A stretch of DNA of 64,000 nt from Leuctra nigra (lineage: Eukaryota; Arthropoda; Insecta; Plecoptera; Leuctridae), in contig OW203771.1 of NCBI GenBank assembly GCA_934045905.1, forward strand, positions 23,320,069-23,384,068, in the 5' to 3' direction. The notes under the pieces were generated by a model that had not been told where the DNA came from, made no database searches, and worked only from the letters and a program-made list of their open reading frames with translations. Every line of letters starts with the position of its first letter. Position 1 is the first letter of the stretch. Made by a program: the position numbers and the translations under genes. Below, one piece after another: positions 21,521 to 34,689 of this stretch.

Positions 21521-24500
21521 AATTCAAGGGATGTGAATTTCAAAAAGTTCCATTTTGGGTAAGGTTTGAAATTGAACTACTTACTTGGGGCCATAAAAGG
21601 ACAGCTAATCGCGTTTATAGTGGTAAATGAAGTTCAACATTTGTAATGGGACTGTTTTTAATTACTAAACACAAATACACACCAACTGCAGAATTCATCA
21701 TTTTTTTCCCCCCGAGCAAAAGCTCATTTTCAAATTACACGTCAACATCGCTCGAGATAAAACTTAAAAGTGGATACAAATTGGAAATGAAGTAACAGCT
21801 GGCGTGGAGAGCACTATTTGTAAAATAAAAAGTGAGAAATAAAACCACTCTTCATGCGGACGAATAAAATCTACATGGCTTCTGACAAACCCCTCTATAA
21901 ACTAGTAGCCATCACTTAGCGGATGCGATTAAAAACCAAGTCGCATAACAAAAAGCAAACGCAAAACTGAAAAATCACCGCCATTTACAGGCAGCGCGGA
22001 ATTAAACTGGCCTCCATTAAACACGGCACAACAACACACGTGTGATTTGTAATTTTATTTCATTGCAGCGTTCGTTTCTTTTTTTTGGCAAGAATAATTA
22101 AATGGCCATAGTGAAACGGAATAACCAGACAGTTTTAAACTAGTTGCTTATATTGACCAACAGATTGTAGCCAATTAAAACATGAACGAAAACTTGTTAT
22201 GATTATCAGTGATAACAGGCCTTCCTGTTGCTCAAAATATTTCTAACATTAGTGAAACGATTTTTTTTAAATCACTATTTGCGAATAAAATATTTAAAAA
22301 ATTATTAGTATTAATTTAAACCCATGGTTTTCAGATATCTTGGCTAGTCTTTGTTTGTTCCGCGTTATAGTAACATGTTTCTTATTTACCAAAATTGATA
22401 AATATTGTCTTTTGTTTCGAATTATTAGTCTCAATTGTTTCATGCATCAAAGAAACAACATTACGTCAGTTGTGAAAAATTTAATTTTTGTAAGCGTAAT
22501 ACGAACTTGCAAAAATTAATAACAAAAACTGGTAGCACCATTAAAAGCTTAATACTCTCGTAAATGGAGATATTGATGGTCACTCATTCTGAAATATAAC
22601 ATGTTAATTAAATATTTTTTCACGAGAGGAAGGGGTATTAAAAAACTGTGAAGGGTTGTGGATATGAGGGTGCAAAGTCGAGAGGGGGAGGTTTTTAAAA
22701 TTGGGGAAACACGTGTTTTAAATGTATTTTTTTTGCGGCTACGAACCTCAAGTGGAATTAATTTTTGTATTATTGAAAGGTAATTAATAACGGTAAAAAA
22801 CGTAGTAATTGGTTTCCTACCCTCTGCGATTTTAACACGCGAAAATTCATCAAAGTTTTTGTTATATTCTCTGCTTTCTGTTCCCAAGCCTCTTATGTTT
22901 TCATTAAGCAAGGGTAATTAAAATTCTTTTTTCTTTACTTTTTACCTTCGTTGAAAGTTCTTTGCGAATGCAGATTTCCACGGTTTAAATCACATCGACT
23001 GAGATAACGAAAACACTGCAATAAGCGAGCGTTTTGATAACCGACGAAAAGAGTAATATTTTTCTTCAGAAATTAGGTTGGTTGAATGTTTGGTAGTTGC
23101 ATATCTTCTCTCCACTTTTTCTGTGCTGGCTGTGTAACAGAATATTTAGTGTTTATTTGTCCTAAATCTACATAAAAAATTTGATATTTCAAGCCAGAAA
23201 ATTCATTTTGTCCGCGTATTTGTTGCATATCCATTACATCACTATCGACGTTAGTGTAGGTATGTTAGTTGCATGTTAGTTGCATGTTAGTTGTTAGTAT
23301 TTGTTTCGTTATTGGTTGAAGATTTTACGTATGGAAAATTATTGCAAGATGTTTTAAATAAATAAATAAAAAATAAAAGTGTATAATTTGATGGAAATAT
23401 AAATGATGTGGTATTCTAGCAGCATTGAAGAATCGTCAGCGCAGTTTAATTTTACTAATTCGAATTATCAATGAATATCCTACTTCATTCATTATAATTT
23501 CACTAAATTACTCGAAAATAGGTTGAAGTACAAGAATACAATTCTTGAAATATATCCGAGTATAATTTCGTAAGAAAATACCCCACATCCCCCTTCAAAT
23601 ATCTCAACATCTCTTCCCTTTACGAAAGCCTTTAAATCATCTCAAGCTTCATCTCTAGAAGATATACTCGCGCCTGATAAAGTCTTCCAGAATAGAACCA
23701 AAAGCTCGCACTATATATATATAATGTTCCGCAAATTAATTTGAATAAATCACTGGTAATTAATTCATGGCATCGTCGCTAGAGGTCTCTTTCTGTGCTT
23801 CGCAGTCACATGCAGGCTCCACAGGGACTATTAGGGAGCAGGGATAGCAAAACAAGGAACAAAAACGTGTAGCCAAAACATTCTATTGTTGATATCAAAG
23901 TAAAAAATATTGCGAACTGACAGAAATATATTCTTTTATTCCTGCGTTTGATATTCCTGGAAGTACTAAACAGCAATGTAAAAATCTATTTTTGACAACT
24001 TAGAATGCCGGAGGTTAATTGGCATAAATCGTCAAAGGACTTGATTGAAATTATTTTTGTCAATTATTAGTCGAATTCAAAGACATGCGCGGCACCTCTT
24101 TGGAAATATGATCAACGTTAAAGAAATAAATTGTAAAATGCAATATAAGTTTCATACCGGTCGATAACTAAAGCTGTTAATTATCGTTATTTAAACATAT
24201 TAATAGATACATCAGTTTTGATGGTGCAGCAATAACAAATACCATCGTGGTACTCATCAAATAAAGAAAAATAATATTTTTGCTCAATTTCAGTGCAATG
24301 ATTTTTGTTATTTTTCATAAATTCCTGTGAGTATATTGATAAATTTTTTGATTTTCTGATCTGATCACTCATATAATTTCATTTTTTTGACATAACTTGA
24401 GCCGTGTACACCCTTGGTCAAATTACCCCAGGTAAAATGGATTTCTTCCTCAATCCTTAGCGACTCGTTTTATGCATGAAAAACCACCTGGATGGAAGAG

Positions 24501-25439
24501 ACAAAGACATCTCGACGACTGCATTTGACTCCGTGAAATTGTTCCCGAATCAAGCGACGAAAGAGAACTGAGTAATGAGTGAAAGGAAGAGAAGAATGGG
24601 AGATGAATACGAGAAGAAAGGGGAGGGGGCGTGTTTCCCAAATGACAAGGCTTTAAAAGTTTACTTATACGTAAAAGGGAAAAGGAAAGCTTAATGACAA
24701 CTATTTTCATATCAATTCCAGCGGAGTGGAAATGTAGGTTTTGTTTAGGGGCATGAAAACGATGGGAGTGATCGATGGTTCTTTTGTACAAAGTTGGTGG
24801 ATGTAAAATAATTTTACGACACGTGGCATTTCTCATTAGTTTGAATTGTCAGGAACAATTGCATTGTTTATGACACAAGTAAATGCGGTTACACAAAATC
24901 AAAACGATTAAATTATTTCAAAATTATTTTTGCAATTGAATGAGAACCAAAGAAATGTAGAAAATTGTCTAGTTAAGTAAGAAATTAAATAAAACTGTGA
25001 TATCAAGTAAATCTTCGAATTATTGGGACCTTTCGCACACAAATACTATATTGAAACGAATCCCACATAAAACTTCAAATAAATAAAAGTTCAATGCGCA
25101 TTACATGTGTCTGATGGGTTTTGTTTTTCAGTCTGTTTTGTGTGTTCTTTACGTATTGTGTATGTATTTGTTTTTTAAGAGTTCATCATGATTCTAGTTC
25201 ATGTGTATATTATAATGTATAACTGCCCCGCAGTCAAGTTATGTTTGACTTTATAACACAATGCAAATGAAATGAAAGCCACAAAAAACGTGGTGTTTGC
25301 AAATATAAATAAATCAGTGCATTGGTTTATCTTTGTCGGTTCGCCTGCGGTTTTATCAGCTAGATTCCTTGAGCTTCGACTGGTTGAATTTAGGGCGGCG
25401 AGGATTTAGTTTCCCGCGATTTATTCAGGAATAAGCCCC
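21521..25439. other. Intronic sequence; one short tandem repeat
   Basis: No gene recognised. At 23261-23297 the 11-bp unit TGTTAGTTGCA repeats three times. Minus-strand open frames at 22549-22911 and 24450-24836 (120 and 128 codons) have no recognisable domain and read as AT- or pyrimidine-rich noise. At 24397-24415 TGTACACCCTTGGTCA resembles 16009-16025, next to the foldback copy there. Confidence 0.5.
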
Positions 25440-25503
25440 TCTGGCCGGGAAGAGCGGGCGAACTTGGGCTTGATATAGGGACCGAGTTCGAACCCGGTCG
25501 GTG
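25440..25503 (+). mobile_element. tRNA-like SINE head fragment
   Basis: GAGTTCGAACCC (from about 25484) is a canonical B box in a stem-loop context, ACCGAG..CCGGT. Upstream there is only a weak A-box candidate. A tRNA fold cannot be completed, so it is probably a SINE remnant. Confidence 0.4.
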
Positions 25504-25509
25504 GGCTGC

Positions 25510-28243
25510 CTGGCGTCATATACTCTCAATTTACGTTTGTATGAACCTGTTTGTATGAAAATCCACTAATTATTACTAATTAACGAAACAAAAAATTAAA
25601 AATGTACCAAGGGATAACCCTAAGTTTTTCTTTTATCTAATCACGATTAAAATTTCAAATAATTTGGTCTACCCATTTCGTCTCCAATCGTATCGCAAAA
25701 AGTGTCTACAAAAAGCAGCAAAATCGCTCGCGCTTGCAGTACAATAGTAATGAATTTAGAGTTAAACCTTTCAGGAATAAACATTCCATACTATACTAAG
25801 TCCATACTTGTACCAGCATCTATTGTTACCTATTTTCTTGAAACCAATGTTCAAGCTAAATGTTTAAATGTGCACACTGCACTGTCAAAGATTCCAGACG
25901 AAGATAGCCGAAGTATGCGTCTTGGAAGCGTGTCAAATAGCTGCAGTTGGAACAGTCAAAACATAATGCAGTTTCTGCACTGCGAAAATGCAAATACCAC
26001 AAAAAACAAAGTGCAGTCAACACTCAAAAGCCAGATTTTATTTCGGAATACTTAGGTACCAAAACGAAGAGTTACAGCTTGAGCAATAGAACTAATTTAT
26101 TTCGGAAGCCGTTTTTTATTGAGGTGATAAGAGAGAAAAACAAAAACACATTATTTTTGGAATCTGTTTACTGAATCATATATTTATTTATAAATACAAA
26201 TATAAGATCAACAACATTTGTAGAGACTCCTTCATCTCTCACTGACAGAATAAATTTCAGCTACTAATGAAGTGTAAACAATATCTTTCACAGCCGACTC
26301 AGCATCTAGAATAAACAGAGCATGCTCTGAAATGTACATTGATCAATCTGGGGCTTGCCGAGATGATTCTAAATAGCGATTTAATATCAGATTGTATCGG
26401 TTTTCGCCTAAATCCGTCTCATTTTCATCACATTCCCCACCGAAACAAATATTCTGTCTTACTAATGGCAATTAGTGTCTATTCAGAACTCATTGCTCTA
26501 ATATGTTTTTTTGTTTATTACAGATCAAATAATTTACCGAATTTGGTCAATATTTTCACAAAATATCCATCACTATCATGTTCATCTTCCTACTGATTTC
26601 TAACAAGATCAGTCTCGTAGTTTCACCCGAAAATAGAATTGAAGTTTTTTACTCCGTTTTACTGACAGATAATCTGAAAGAAATTTGTTAAAATGTCCAA
26701 GCATAACTGATCAACTCGTTTTACCGATTAATTACGAAAACCAAATTTTATAACCCGTTCAGATGAATTGCCATTTCTTTGTCCACATTTCATCAGTTCC
26801 TCGTTTAAATCTTCGCCTTCCTTCTCCGCCTATCCTCTTGAATTGATCGATCTGACAGCAAATGGAGTCCCGCGTTGGAAGCGAAAGTGAAGAGTCGGGT
26901 AGCCGATGGAAAGCTACACAAAAGCTCGACTCGGGAAGATCCACCGAGCTGCTAGGAAGCTACAATGTACTCGCATTGTGGACAACGAATCAATGCGGCT
27001 ATATTATCTCGATATCGGGAGAAAAATCCGTCCGAAAGTAAACAGAAGATTAATGAAGGGAGGAGGATGTATAGTAAGACGTCAGGTTGGAGAATATCTT
27101 CAATATTCTAGATCCAAAAATAGATATTGTATTGTGGAGTTTTGGGGAAAAATTATATCAGTGACATCCTAAAAGAAACAAGAATACAAATACAAATGTT
27201 TTGCTGATCTTATACATTTTATTGACTTTTCAGCATGAATCTTGTTATTTTGAGTAAATTCATACCTCTAGCTCTCACAGGCATAACCTATGGTTCCCAA
27301 ATTTGGTACATAATTATGTTACATGCTCAAAATTAAGATATTTCGCAACATTGTGAGATTTTCCATTGTTTTAACGATGTTGTGTGAGTGTGCGCACTGT
27401 ACGACTTGGCTGAGTTGAGCGACCGCTCCACTAGATATTTCTTCTATATTTAGGTAGTATTTGGAATGAAATTTGCGAAGTTGCCGCTACTGAGGATGAC
27501 ATTCACAACTTGTGCAAGTCATTTGTTGCGTGGAAATTGATTGCGTATTTCAAAAAGCTTCTAGATCAATAAATTGAGTAGCGTAAAATCTCGAGACCTC
27601 ACAAGTTTTGGCATAATTCTTGGATGGTTCTTATTAATTTTCGATGAGGAAATATGATTTCTCCAGCTCTTTCTTAGTGTCGACATAAGATTTATGTGTT
27701 ATAAAATACTTTTGTTTCACGAGCAATATGATGAGTAAAATTTATAACAACACGTGTTCTGTTATTTATTTGATAACAAAAACTCTAGATTGGGATGCTG
27801 AAATCCCTTTTAAAACTTTTTGCAATCATTGACACAGAAAACACAAGTGCGTTGCTCTCAGACCTCCGAATGTAACCAATGCAACATGAATGCACAATTT
27901 CTACACTTTGTTACAGAATATTTATTATCTCGGTGGGATGTTTATTGACAGTTGAACCGCTATCTGCACTGACAGTCAGTTCATTATGTCATCTTTATCT
28001 GTCTTCGTCTATTTATTTTCATGGCATTTAATCTTTTGTTGGGTTATCAACGAATATGGTTATTTTGGTATGAAGGTCACGCCGACATGGCTGGAAATGG
28101 CTGTTTGGCGCACATTTATTAGGTTATCAATTGTACTTGGTGATTAGATATTTTAATTGCGTTGTAATTATATAAATGCGACTGGGTATTTTACTCATTA
28201 TATTGCGTTTCTGTATTCGTTGATCTGTTTTAAAAATGAGTAG
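25510..28243. other. Intronic sequence without recognised features
   Basis: Open frames at 25702-26055 (117 codons) and 26906-27172 (88 codons), both plus, show nothing recognisable. 26800-27000 is somewhat richer in G+C. No repeats seen. Confidence 0.45.
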
Positions 28244-28424
28244 GTACACTCAAACTAATAAAAATCGGTACTCGAAAAGAAAAGGATTGGCCGATTAAGG
28301 TTTGATGGCATCATCCCATGAATCTAGTAGGTGAGCTCTTATTTCATTGGTAATAACAAGGATTGATTGTCAAGGAACCTTACCAGCAGCCAATCCTTAA
28401 CAATTTTTATTGGTTTGGGTGTAC
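28244..28424. mobile_element. MITE with GTACAC ends, copy 1
   Basis: A 181-bp element. The left end GTACACTCAAACTAATAAAA matches the reverse complement of the right end, GTACACCCAAACCAATAAAA; subterminal GGATTGGC also matches. Two relatives, back to back, lie at about 60560-60975. The internal CTAGTAGGTGAGCTCTTATT and GATTGATTGTCAAGGAACC are shared with both. No coding capacity. Confidence 0.75.
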
Positions 28425-29612
28425 GTTACATTATATGTTGAGTTCAACTCTCATACTGTAATGAATATTCCAAGTTTGCATACTAACACATTTTTGATAA
28501 CGAATATTTTTAATTTGCAGTCTACTTCTAGTTTGTGTGATTTTTTGCGTTCTGTAATCATCTTTTAACATATGTAAATGATTGGTATTGATTGGGGCTG
28601 AATTGCGAAACGTCAAAGATAGAGGGATGATTTTATATAACCTTTAGCCGTAAGGGAATTTATTATCAGTGAGTGATGTACCATTAATGTCAGAGTTACC
28701 AATAATCGAAGTCTACTACAGTTGTTTAAACAGTTTCTTGACGTTCACAAGGAACTATACAGGAATTCATAATTTGTATAAAGTATGATAAAAAAAAATA
28801 TATACTTTACCTCTGGAAAATTAAAAAATAATTCAAAACGAATAAAGGAAACGGAACGTGAAAAAATTTCCCAGTTGAATACTCGCGTAGTGGAAAATGT
28901 CTACGAATAAATGAATAATAATCCTAGTTATGTGTAAATTATGCATGACAAACGCACGCCGGCAGGATGTTTTGTTTCAGTCATCTTTCAAAGACGCGCC
29001 TCAAACAAGACTAAAACACATTTTCAATTAACAAAGAACAAGCCAAGGCCCACTTTTATACAGTCTTCTCTTGCACCGCATTTGTTTCATGTTCAATAAC
29101 TGGGATCCTAAATACACATCGGCCATCTTGCAGAATATCGTACAAGTTAAAAAACAATCTGAGGGGTGGAAATATAATGATTTCAATATAATGTTTAATT
29201 ATGTAGTTACCATCACGATAGGTAGTGGATTTTAGTTAATTAATTCAAGGGCACCACCACTGCCATGAAGCTCCAGATCATTCACAAGTCAGGTTTGCAA
29301 AATTCAGATGATTCTACAGAAATTATCTTGTTTTTATAATTTATGGAAATTGTTTTCTTATGAAATTACAAAATTACAATCAATGATTTTATAAAAACAT
29401 ATTCAAAAAAATAAGCCTTCACGACACTTATTATTCATAATATTCTTATGATGTCAAAATACCAAAAGTTTAAAAAAACTATTTAAAAAAATACAAGTGG
29501 CCTTCAAAATAACACTTGCTCGAAACCTACATTGTATTGCGATCTGCAATTTCACTTCTGAATGTCTCATTTACATGTTTAGTGTCTGTTAAAAACACCT
29601 TGAACGCTGCCT
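28425..29612. other. Intronic sequence without recognised features
   Basis: AT-rich, nothing recognised. Confidence 0.5.
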
Positions 29613-29830
29613 AATGGGGTTGTTCACTGCCATTTGCTCTCACTCGCAGCGCTAGCAGCATTGGAGGTGCCTCTCTCTGATTGGTTGGTTTCTGAATCCA
29701 AGATCTCTGAATCAAACTCCCGCCAAGATTTAAAAACCTTCCATTCCGCTAGATGCATTTTGATTGGCTCTCTCCCGGACGATTAGAACAGCAGCGCCAT
29801 CTACAATAGTTTTGCGTGAACAACCCCATT
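29613..29830. mobile_element. MITE with AATGGGGTTGTTCAC ends
   Basis: AATGGGGTTGTTCAC at the left and GTGAACAACCCCATT at the right are perfect 15-bp inverted termini of a 218-bp element. Subterminal CGC/GCG-rich stretches (CAGCGCTAGCAGCA and AGCAGCGCCATC) are also partly inverted. No target duplication was clear and no second copy is in this window. It directly abuts a tRNA-like fragment at 29841. Confidence 0.65.
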
Positions 29831-29840
29831 GGCGATTCAT

Positions 29841-29885
29841 TGGCAAAGGTCCTCGAGACGAATCCTGGTTCGAATCCCCGACAAG
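29841..29885 (+). mobile_element. tRNA-like SINE head fragment
   Basis: Perfect B box GGTTCGAATCC (from 29867) after CCTCGAGACGAATCCT. Only the 3' half of a tRNA-like structure is present; the MITE at 29613-29830 may have interrupted the 5' half. Confidence 0.45.
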
Positions 29886-29889
29886 GCAC

Positions 29890-32800
29890 AAAGGTAATTG
29901 TAAAACGAGGTTCAACGAGAAACTGTCTGAAGATGATATTTAGCTCAGCCCAGGGATTCATAAATTACACAATACGATGGAAATACTTTTCGAATTCGTT
30001 TTGGTAATTAGTTCAGGCAACATTGAGGCAAGATCCAGTAATTTTATTCATTCTATTAATTTAAATCCCTTTTCCATGTCATAATCTAGAAGGTGGATTT
30101 CGATAAGTAAATTAGTTCTTAGAAAAAAAGTTCTTTCGAAATTTTCAATACCAGCTGTTATAATTAGGATACATAAAACATTCAGGATTTTCGGGTCTTC
30201 GAATAAAAAAATTGTATCCTAAGTGTCAAGTTTCATTAAAAAATACCCCAATAACAGATTATCAAATTCTAAATTTAAAAAAATCAACAGCTAATACTTT
30301 GTTCCTTTCTTAAGAAAAAATGAAATCAAATTCCATTTATCTATAAAAAGCATCTCTAATATTCGCAGTAACTTTATAAACCAATATGCAAAACCATAGC
30401 CAACATGAAACCCTATCTTACGATCACGAAAATATTCAATTACAAGACTCTTGAAAACATATACCTCTCCATTTGATTGGCCCTCTTCAAAAACAGCCAG
30501 CGTCACGTTTCACTTCTTTCCCTCCTCACGTAGAACCTTGAAGACAGACTACACTGCAGTACACGCGTGCAAGTTGGGTTGCCTACCCCTCAGCACTTGA
30601 GGGAGTCCGGAATGCGCAGTTAATTGGACACCAAACGGGATATTGTTTCCAAGAGGGACATTCCACAAAGTCCGGCGTTAATTATTTTTCCCCTTGGACA
30701 AAGCGCCTAAAAGCGATGTAATCATGGAGTCGCGTTACCTGGCAAATTGACGTAATTTAGCAGAGATTTATCAAAGGGCGTCTTTTAAATTTTGTCTTAG
30801 TTGTCGTTCAGCGTGCGGAAATGTTTTTGATCTGATTCGGTGTCAAGCGAGTGCACTCCAGAAGATACCAAAAGAGTTAAATTGAAATGTCATGTAATAA
30901 AGACTAAAGAGTAGCACAAAAATAGAGATCAATGAGAGAGACTCACACTTTATTTATAAAATCGTTCAGAAAGAAGCTGAGATAATTAAATTATTTTCAC
31001 TGAAAAATCCTAGTCCAGAAAACGAAGGAAATTCTGTTTACAGTTGCTATAAAAAATATATAAAAATATAATTTACTCAACTCTTAAAAAATTAGTAATC
31101 TTACACACGTCGCTTTTCCCAAAAGTAAGTTAAAAAGTTTTTTTTAATATCGAAAAGTTGACTTTTTTCATGTGGATTGAAAACTCATGACTGGCTTTCC
31201 CTTTCTTTCCGAGAACACGTTCCGAAGTCGATCTCGCTAAAAAGTAAAACTGAACGACAAAAACATTCTCTTCATCAATTCCTTCTCATCAGCCCGTTTC
31301 AAGATCGACGAATGGAAATGTTTTTTTTTCTATCCTCTTTATTCTCGTTTCTTTTTTCGATCGGACGATTCGCTCGGGCCAGAACTCCGGCAAAAAAAGA
31401 AAACAAATTGACAGTAATTAGTGTTTAATTTACCGGTGTAATTACTTCGAATTGAAGATAGGATGTTGAATGCTGTAACCGAAACAAGCCGAACAAAAAT
31501 AGTTCTGCATGCATACTTCATCCATGGAAAAGAGTAGGTATACTGCAATCTTTTACATATGCGTCAAATTTTCACAAAATACCAAATTGTCTCCCCAATG
31601 CTCATTATTTATTCCACTGTTATGCATTTTTAGGAGGGAGTTTTAATACCTATTTTCTCGCAATACTATTGAGAAATTTTAATAAATATTTACAGAAAAT
31701 AAAAGTAATATTTTTTATATTTTTTATTAAAAAAATATGAAAGATAACATTTTTATTTTAAGTATTTCGGTGGAGTAAATATAACAGTAGAGTAAATAAT
31801 GAGCCTTGCGGAGACTATGGTATTTTGGGAAATTTGACGCAGCCGTCAGTTTCCGTCATGTCATGAATCATTCATAAAGTTTCGAGGTGAAAATGTACTG
31901 ATTTTGGTGAATAAAATTAGATTGAAGCAAGTCTATAACCATCTTGATGGCAATAATCAAAATGCAACGAATTGTTTTAGGAATATAAAAGCCTCGCAGG
32001 CAATTTTTCTGTGTTCAAAGTTTAATTATCGTCCCCCAATTTCACAAGAATTATTTGCATTTTCTTTAAAAAAGCTTAAAACAAACACAGGTATATTTAA
32101 CATGGAAATCGTATCCCAACTGTAACTCAGGGCGTTTAGCCAAGTATATTTTAGTCAGTTATGATACCAATAACAAAGTGTACTCTTACTCTGGGACGGA
32201 GTTTAGATCGGGAACACCAACCGAGTTGAACGTTTGCTCGGCGAGCTTCGGTTTTATTTTTCGACTATTTTGTTCGAAACTTTGCCAATAATTTCGGCTA
32301 TTTTTATATTGCGCTCCGTTTATTTGCTTATCAGTAATTCGTGTCTATGCGTACAGTGTGATGTAAAAGTATTGGATTATTGGAGGGACTGTACTTTGTA
32401 TCAGCATCCTCTTACGAATGTGGCTATAAATAAATACTGAATGATGATTTATTCCCACGTTATATGCACATCTTAGACGTTATGTAAACTCATTGTGAAT
32501 ATTTGTAGAAATATGAAGTTGCGAACGAAGACCTCAACGAAGAGATTGGCAATTTAATTTGGTTGTTGGTGCAAACAAGTCACATGGTTTCTTTGACTGA
32601 GCTAACTTTGCATAAATGTAAATCCCACTTGTCTGGTGTGATAGTTTTTTTATTGTAAGTAAAAAACAGAATCCTCTGAAAAATTAAGAAGATTATATCA
32701 AGTAGATATTTTGACATACCATCATGACCCTTATTTTCATAATTTAAAAATGTTCAGTCAAATATGCCGTACCTGTCATTTTGAGATAATTATTTGTAAA

Positions 32801-33521
32801 ATGTGTTCTATCGAGAAATTATTATTCACTGATCTGACCAAAATCATTACCAGCTTGTTTTAACTCGGTATTTACATCAGCAAGCGAAGGCTCGATTATC
32901 AACGCGTTGCACAGAGCGTTTCCATAAACAGAATCTTCCATCTAACAATCTACCGCCAATGCATTGCCAATTTAATTCACACCAAATGACATCACGCAGA
33001 TATAGGACAATACATAACTAACATCAATTCTTTCAATAATTAAAATCGATCTCTATTTTCGGCGCAGTAAATTTTTAAGAGGCCAACCACCTCTGTGACT
33101 GGCTTTCAATTCGTATTAACAAGCGATGGACGAGATGAAAAAAATAGCTAGCGAAGAGTCGTGGCACTATTTACATATTAGCACAGTTGCTAGAGATTTA
33201 GGCAGCTCGGCTCTTTTTGTTTTACTTTTCAATTGGCAAGGCACCATTTAGCTGGCAATTTGTACGTGACTGATGAGATTCAAGACAGTGGATGCTGCAC
33301 TGTAGGCGAGAAGCGATTCTTGTCGCCACAGTCGAGTCCAAGATGTTCGGACCACGAAATTAAATTAAATAAGTCAATATTGGTTGTCACAGGACCTGAC
33401 TGACAAAATTAACAATTGAAGTGCACATAATGTGGAGTTTGTTCAGATGTGTTTGAGCTAGAGGTTGGTCTGTATTTTTATTTTTTAAATTAGGCATCTA
33501 TAACTGGGATTGTTACCACAA
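29890..33521. other. Intronic sequence without recognised features
   Basis: AT-rich; no gene recognised. 32897-32923 carries the ATCAACGCGTTGCACAGAGC string shared with the GC island at 19596. Confidence 0.5.
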
Positions 33522-33523
33522 GG

Positions 33524-33773
33524 GAAATTAGAGGTAAAAGGCCCGATGTCCATTTTCTCGATTTTGAGTTGCACACTTTTGGAATATGTAAATCGAGCTA
33601 TCAATTACAATTTTACTGATGTCAACAAATAAAGTTATGTTAAAGTATTCTCTGAGAATAAGACTGCGGTGTCACCATTACAAATATGATGGATGAAGGC
33701 AGAATTACTGTTTTTTTAACTGACCTCAAGAATAATTCAAATGGACATCGGGTCTTCTACCTCTCAGGTACTG
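33524..33773. mobile_element. MITE with AGAGGTAGAAG ends, copy 2
   Basis: Left AGAGGTAAAAGGCCCGATGT against right (reverse complement) AGAGGTAGAAGACCCGATGT, then CCAT on both sides. Same family as 20611-20820, though this copy's outer left end is degraded. A non-coding interior of about 190 bp. Confidence 0.75.
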
Positions 33774-33823
33774 AGTTTTACGCTGAAATTTCGAGACAGT
33801 TTGCTACATTTCAAATATATTTA

Positions 33824-33982
33824 GGGCCAGTTTTTCAATGCCTTGCAAACTTTTAAACAGTCAATTAGGATTTAATTGCCATGGCAACAGTCAATGACAA
33901 TCCTCGATTGACCGTTTAAAACTTAACTACTGGTTTAGCAGGCTCATGGTGTTATATGAGCAGACTATTGAAAGACTGGCCC
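33824..33982. mobile_element. TTAA-type MITE (GGGCCAGT ends), copy 1
   Basis: Terminal repeats GGGCCAGTTTTTCAAT and, in reverse complement of the right end, GGGCCAGTCTTTCAAT. Inner inverted segment CTTTTAAACAGTCAATTAGG / GTTTTAAACGGTCAATCGAG. Flanks are TTTA and TTAT, degenerate forms of the TTAA seen at copy 2 (43260-43365). TTAA duplication with G-rich ends fits a piggyBac-mobilised element, but no transposase is present to prove it. Confidence 0.7.
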
Positions 33983-34005
33983 TTATTAGATAACCAAATC
34001 GAAGT

Positions 34006-34254
34006 TTAAAATAGCAAATTAATACAGACATAATTGTTATTACAGATATCTAAATCTAAAGGTGCACGATTGAAAACTGAAATGCTCCACGAAAGAAATG
34101 GCCCCCTTTTACGTAGATTCAATTCCCCATCTTTCGCGGTTTTGACAAGGAAATCAGTTGGTCTGAAACCGTTGCTATTCGAGGCCGTCTGATTCACCAT
34201 GAGTATGTATAATGACACCCCTCGATTATGTAATAATATGCTGTTGATGATCAC
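34006..34254 (-). other. Weak coding-like frame
   Basis: An 82-codon minus-strand frame containing NGFRPTDFLVKTAKDGELNL and RKRGPFLSW. The composition is protein-like in the middle only. It follows, on the same strand, the frame at 34305-34511. It could be part of the same decayed element or chance. No family recognised. Confidence 0.2.
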
Positions 34255-34304
34255 AACCAGCCAAGACCCAGACAGTAATCGAACCTTAGAATTGACAATA
34301 TAAA

Positions 34305-34511
34305 CTAAACAAGAACACCATAGCCACAGCCAATAGGATCATCAGTGGGCATTCCAAGGACACTTGCTCCGCTTGTTTTGTAGCTAATAATAAATGAGGC
34401 CCCAATTTCAGAGAGAGGCGCACACGGCGATGTTCTATCACTACCAGCATAAAAACCTATCAGCTTTTTAGATTGCCTGTACGCATCGTTAAATCCCCCC
34501 TCCCCCCTCAT
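34305..34511 (-). pseudogene. Coding-like fragment, unrecognised
   Basis: A 68-codon minus-strand frame with balanced composition: KKLIGFYAGSDRTSPC, then SEIGASFIISYKTSG and MPTDDPIGCGYGVLV before the stop. It has higher G+C than its flanks. It could be the end of a transposon or retroelement protein or an exon of an unknown gene. I cannot name a family, and only about 60 residues look convincing. Confidence 0.3.
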
Positions 34512-34661
34512 TTCCCCACCAGTGGTTCCTCTTTTAGGCTATCTGCCAATTATCAAAGTCAAACTAAGCATTTCTTATGGCATGTTTTAACCTTGGGATC
34601 CGATTGGTTGAATTTCGCAATGTTTACAAATGAGTGATGCCTTACGTCACGCAGACCCCCT

Positions 34662-34677
34662 CCCCCCCCCCCCCCCC
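34662..34677. repeat. Poly(C) run beside TTACGTCACGCA
   Basis: Sixteen C after CAGACCCCCT. The motif TTACGTCACGCA at 34642-34653 occurs twice more in the window, in the same orientation (43514, 54873), which suggests a shared repeat family. Confidence 0.8.
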
Positions 34678-34689
34678 TTCCCTCAGAAG

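Noticed and set aside
22549..22911. 120-codon minus-strand open frame
   Set aside because: AT-driven composition, no motif recognised, no splice or promoter context.
24450..24836. 128-codon minus-strand open frame
   Set aside because: Ser/His/Leu-rich from pyrimidine-rich sequence; no family recognised.
34524..34540. hAT-like terminus CAGTGGTTCCTCTTTT
   Set aside because: No matching inverted end or 8-bp duplication could be found nearby.
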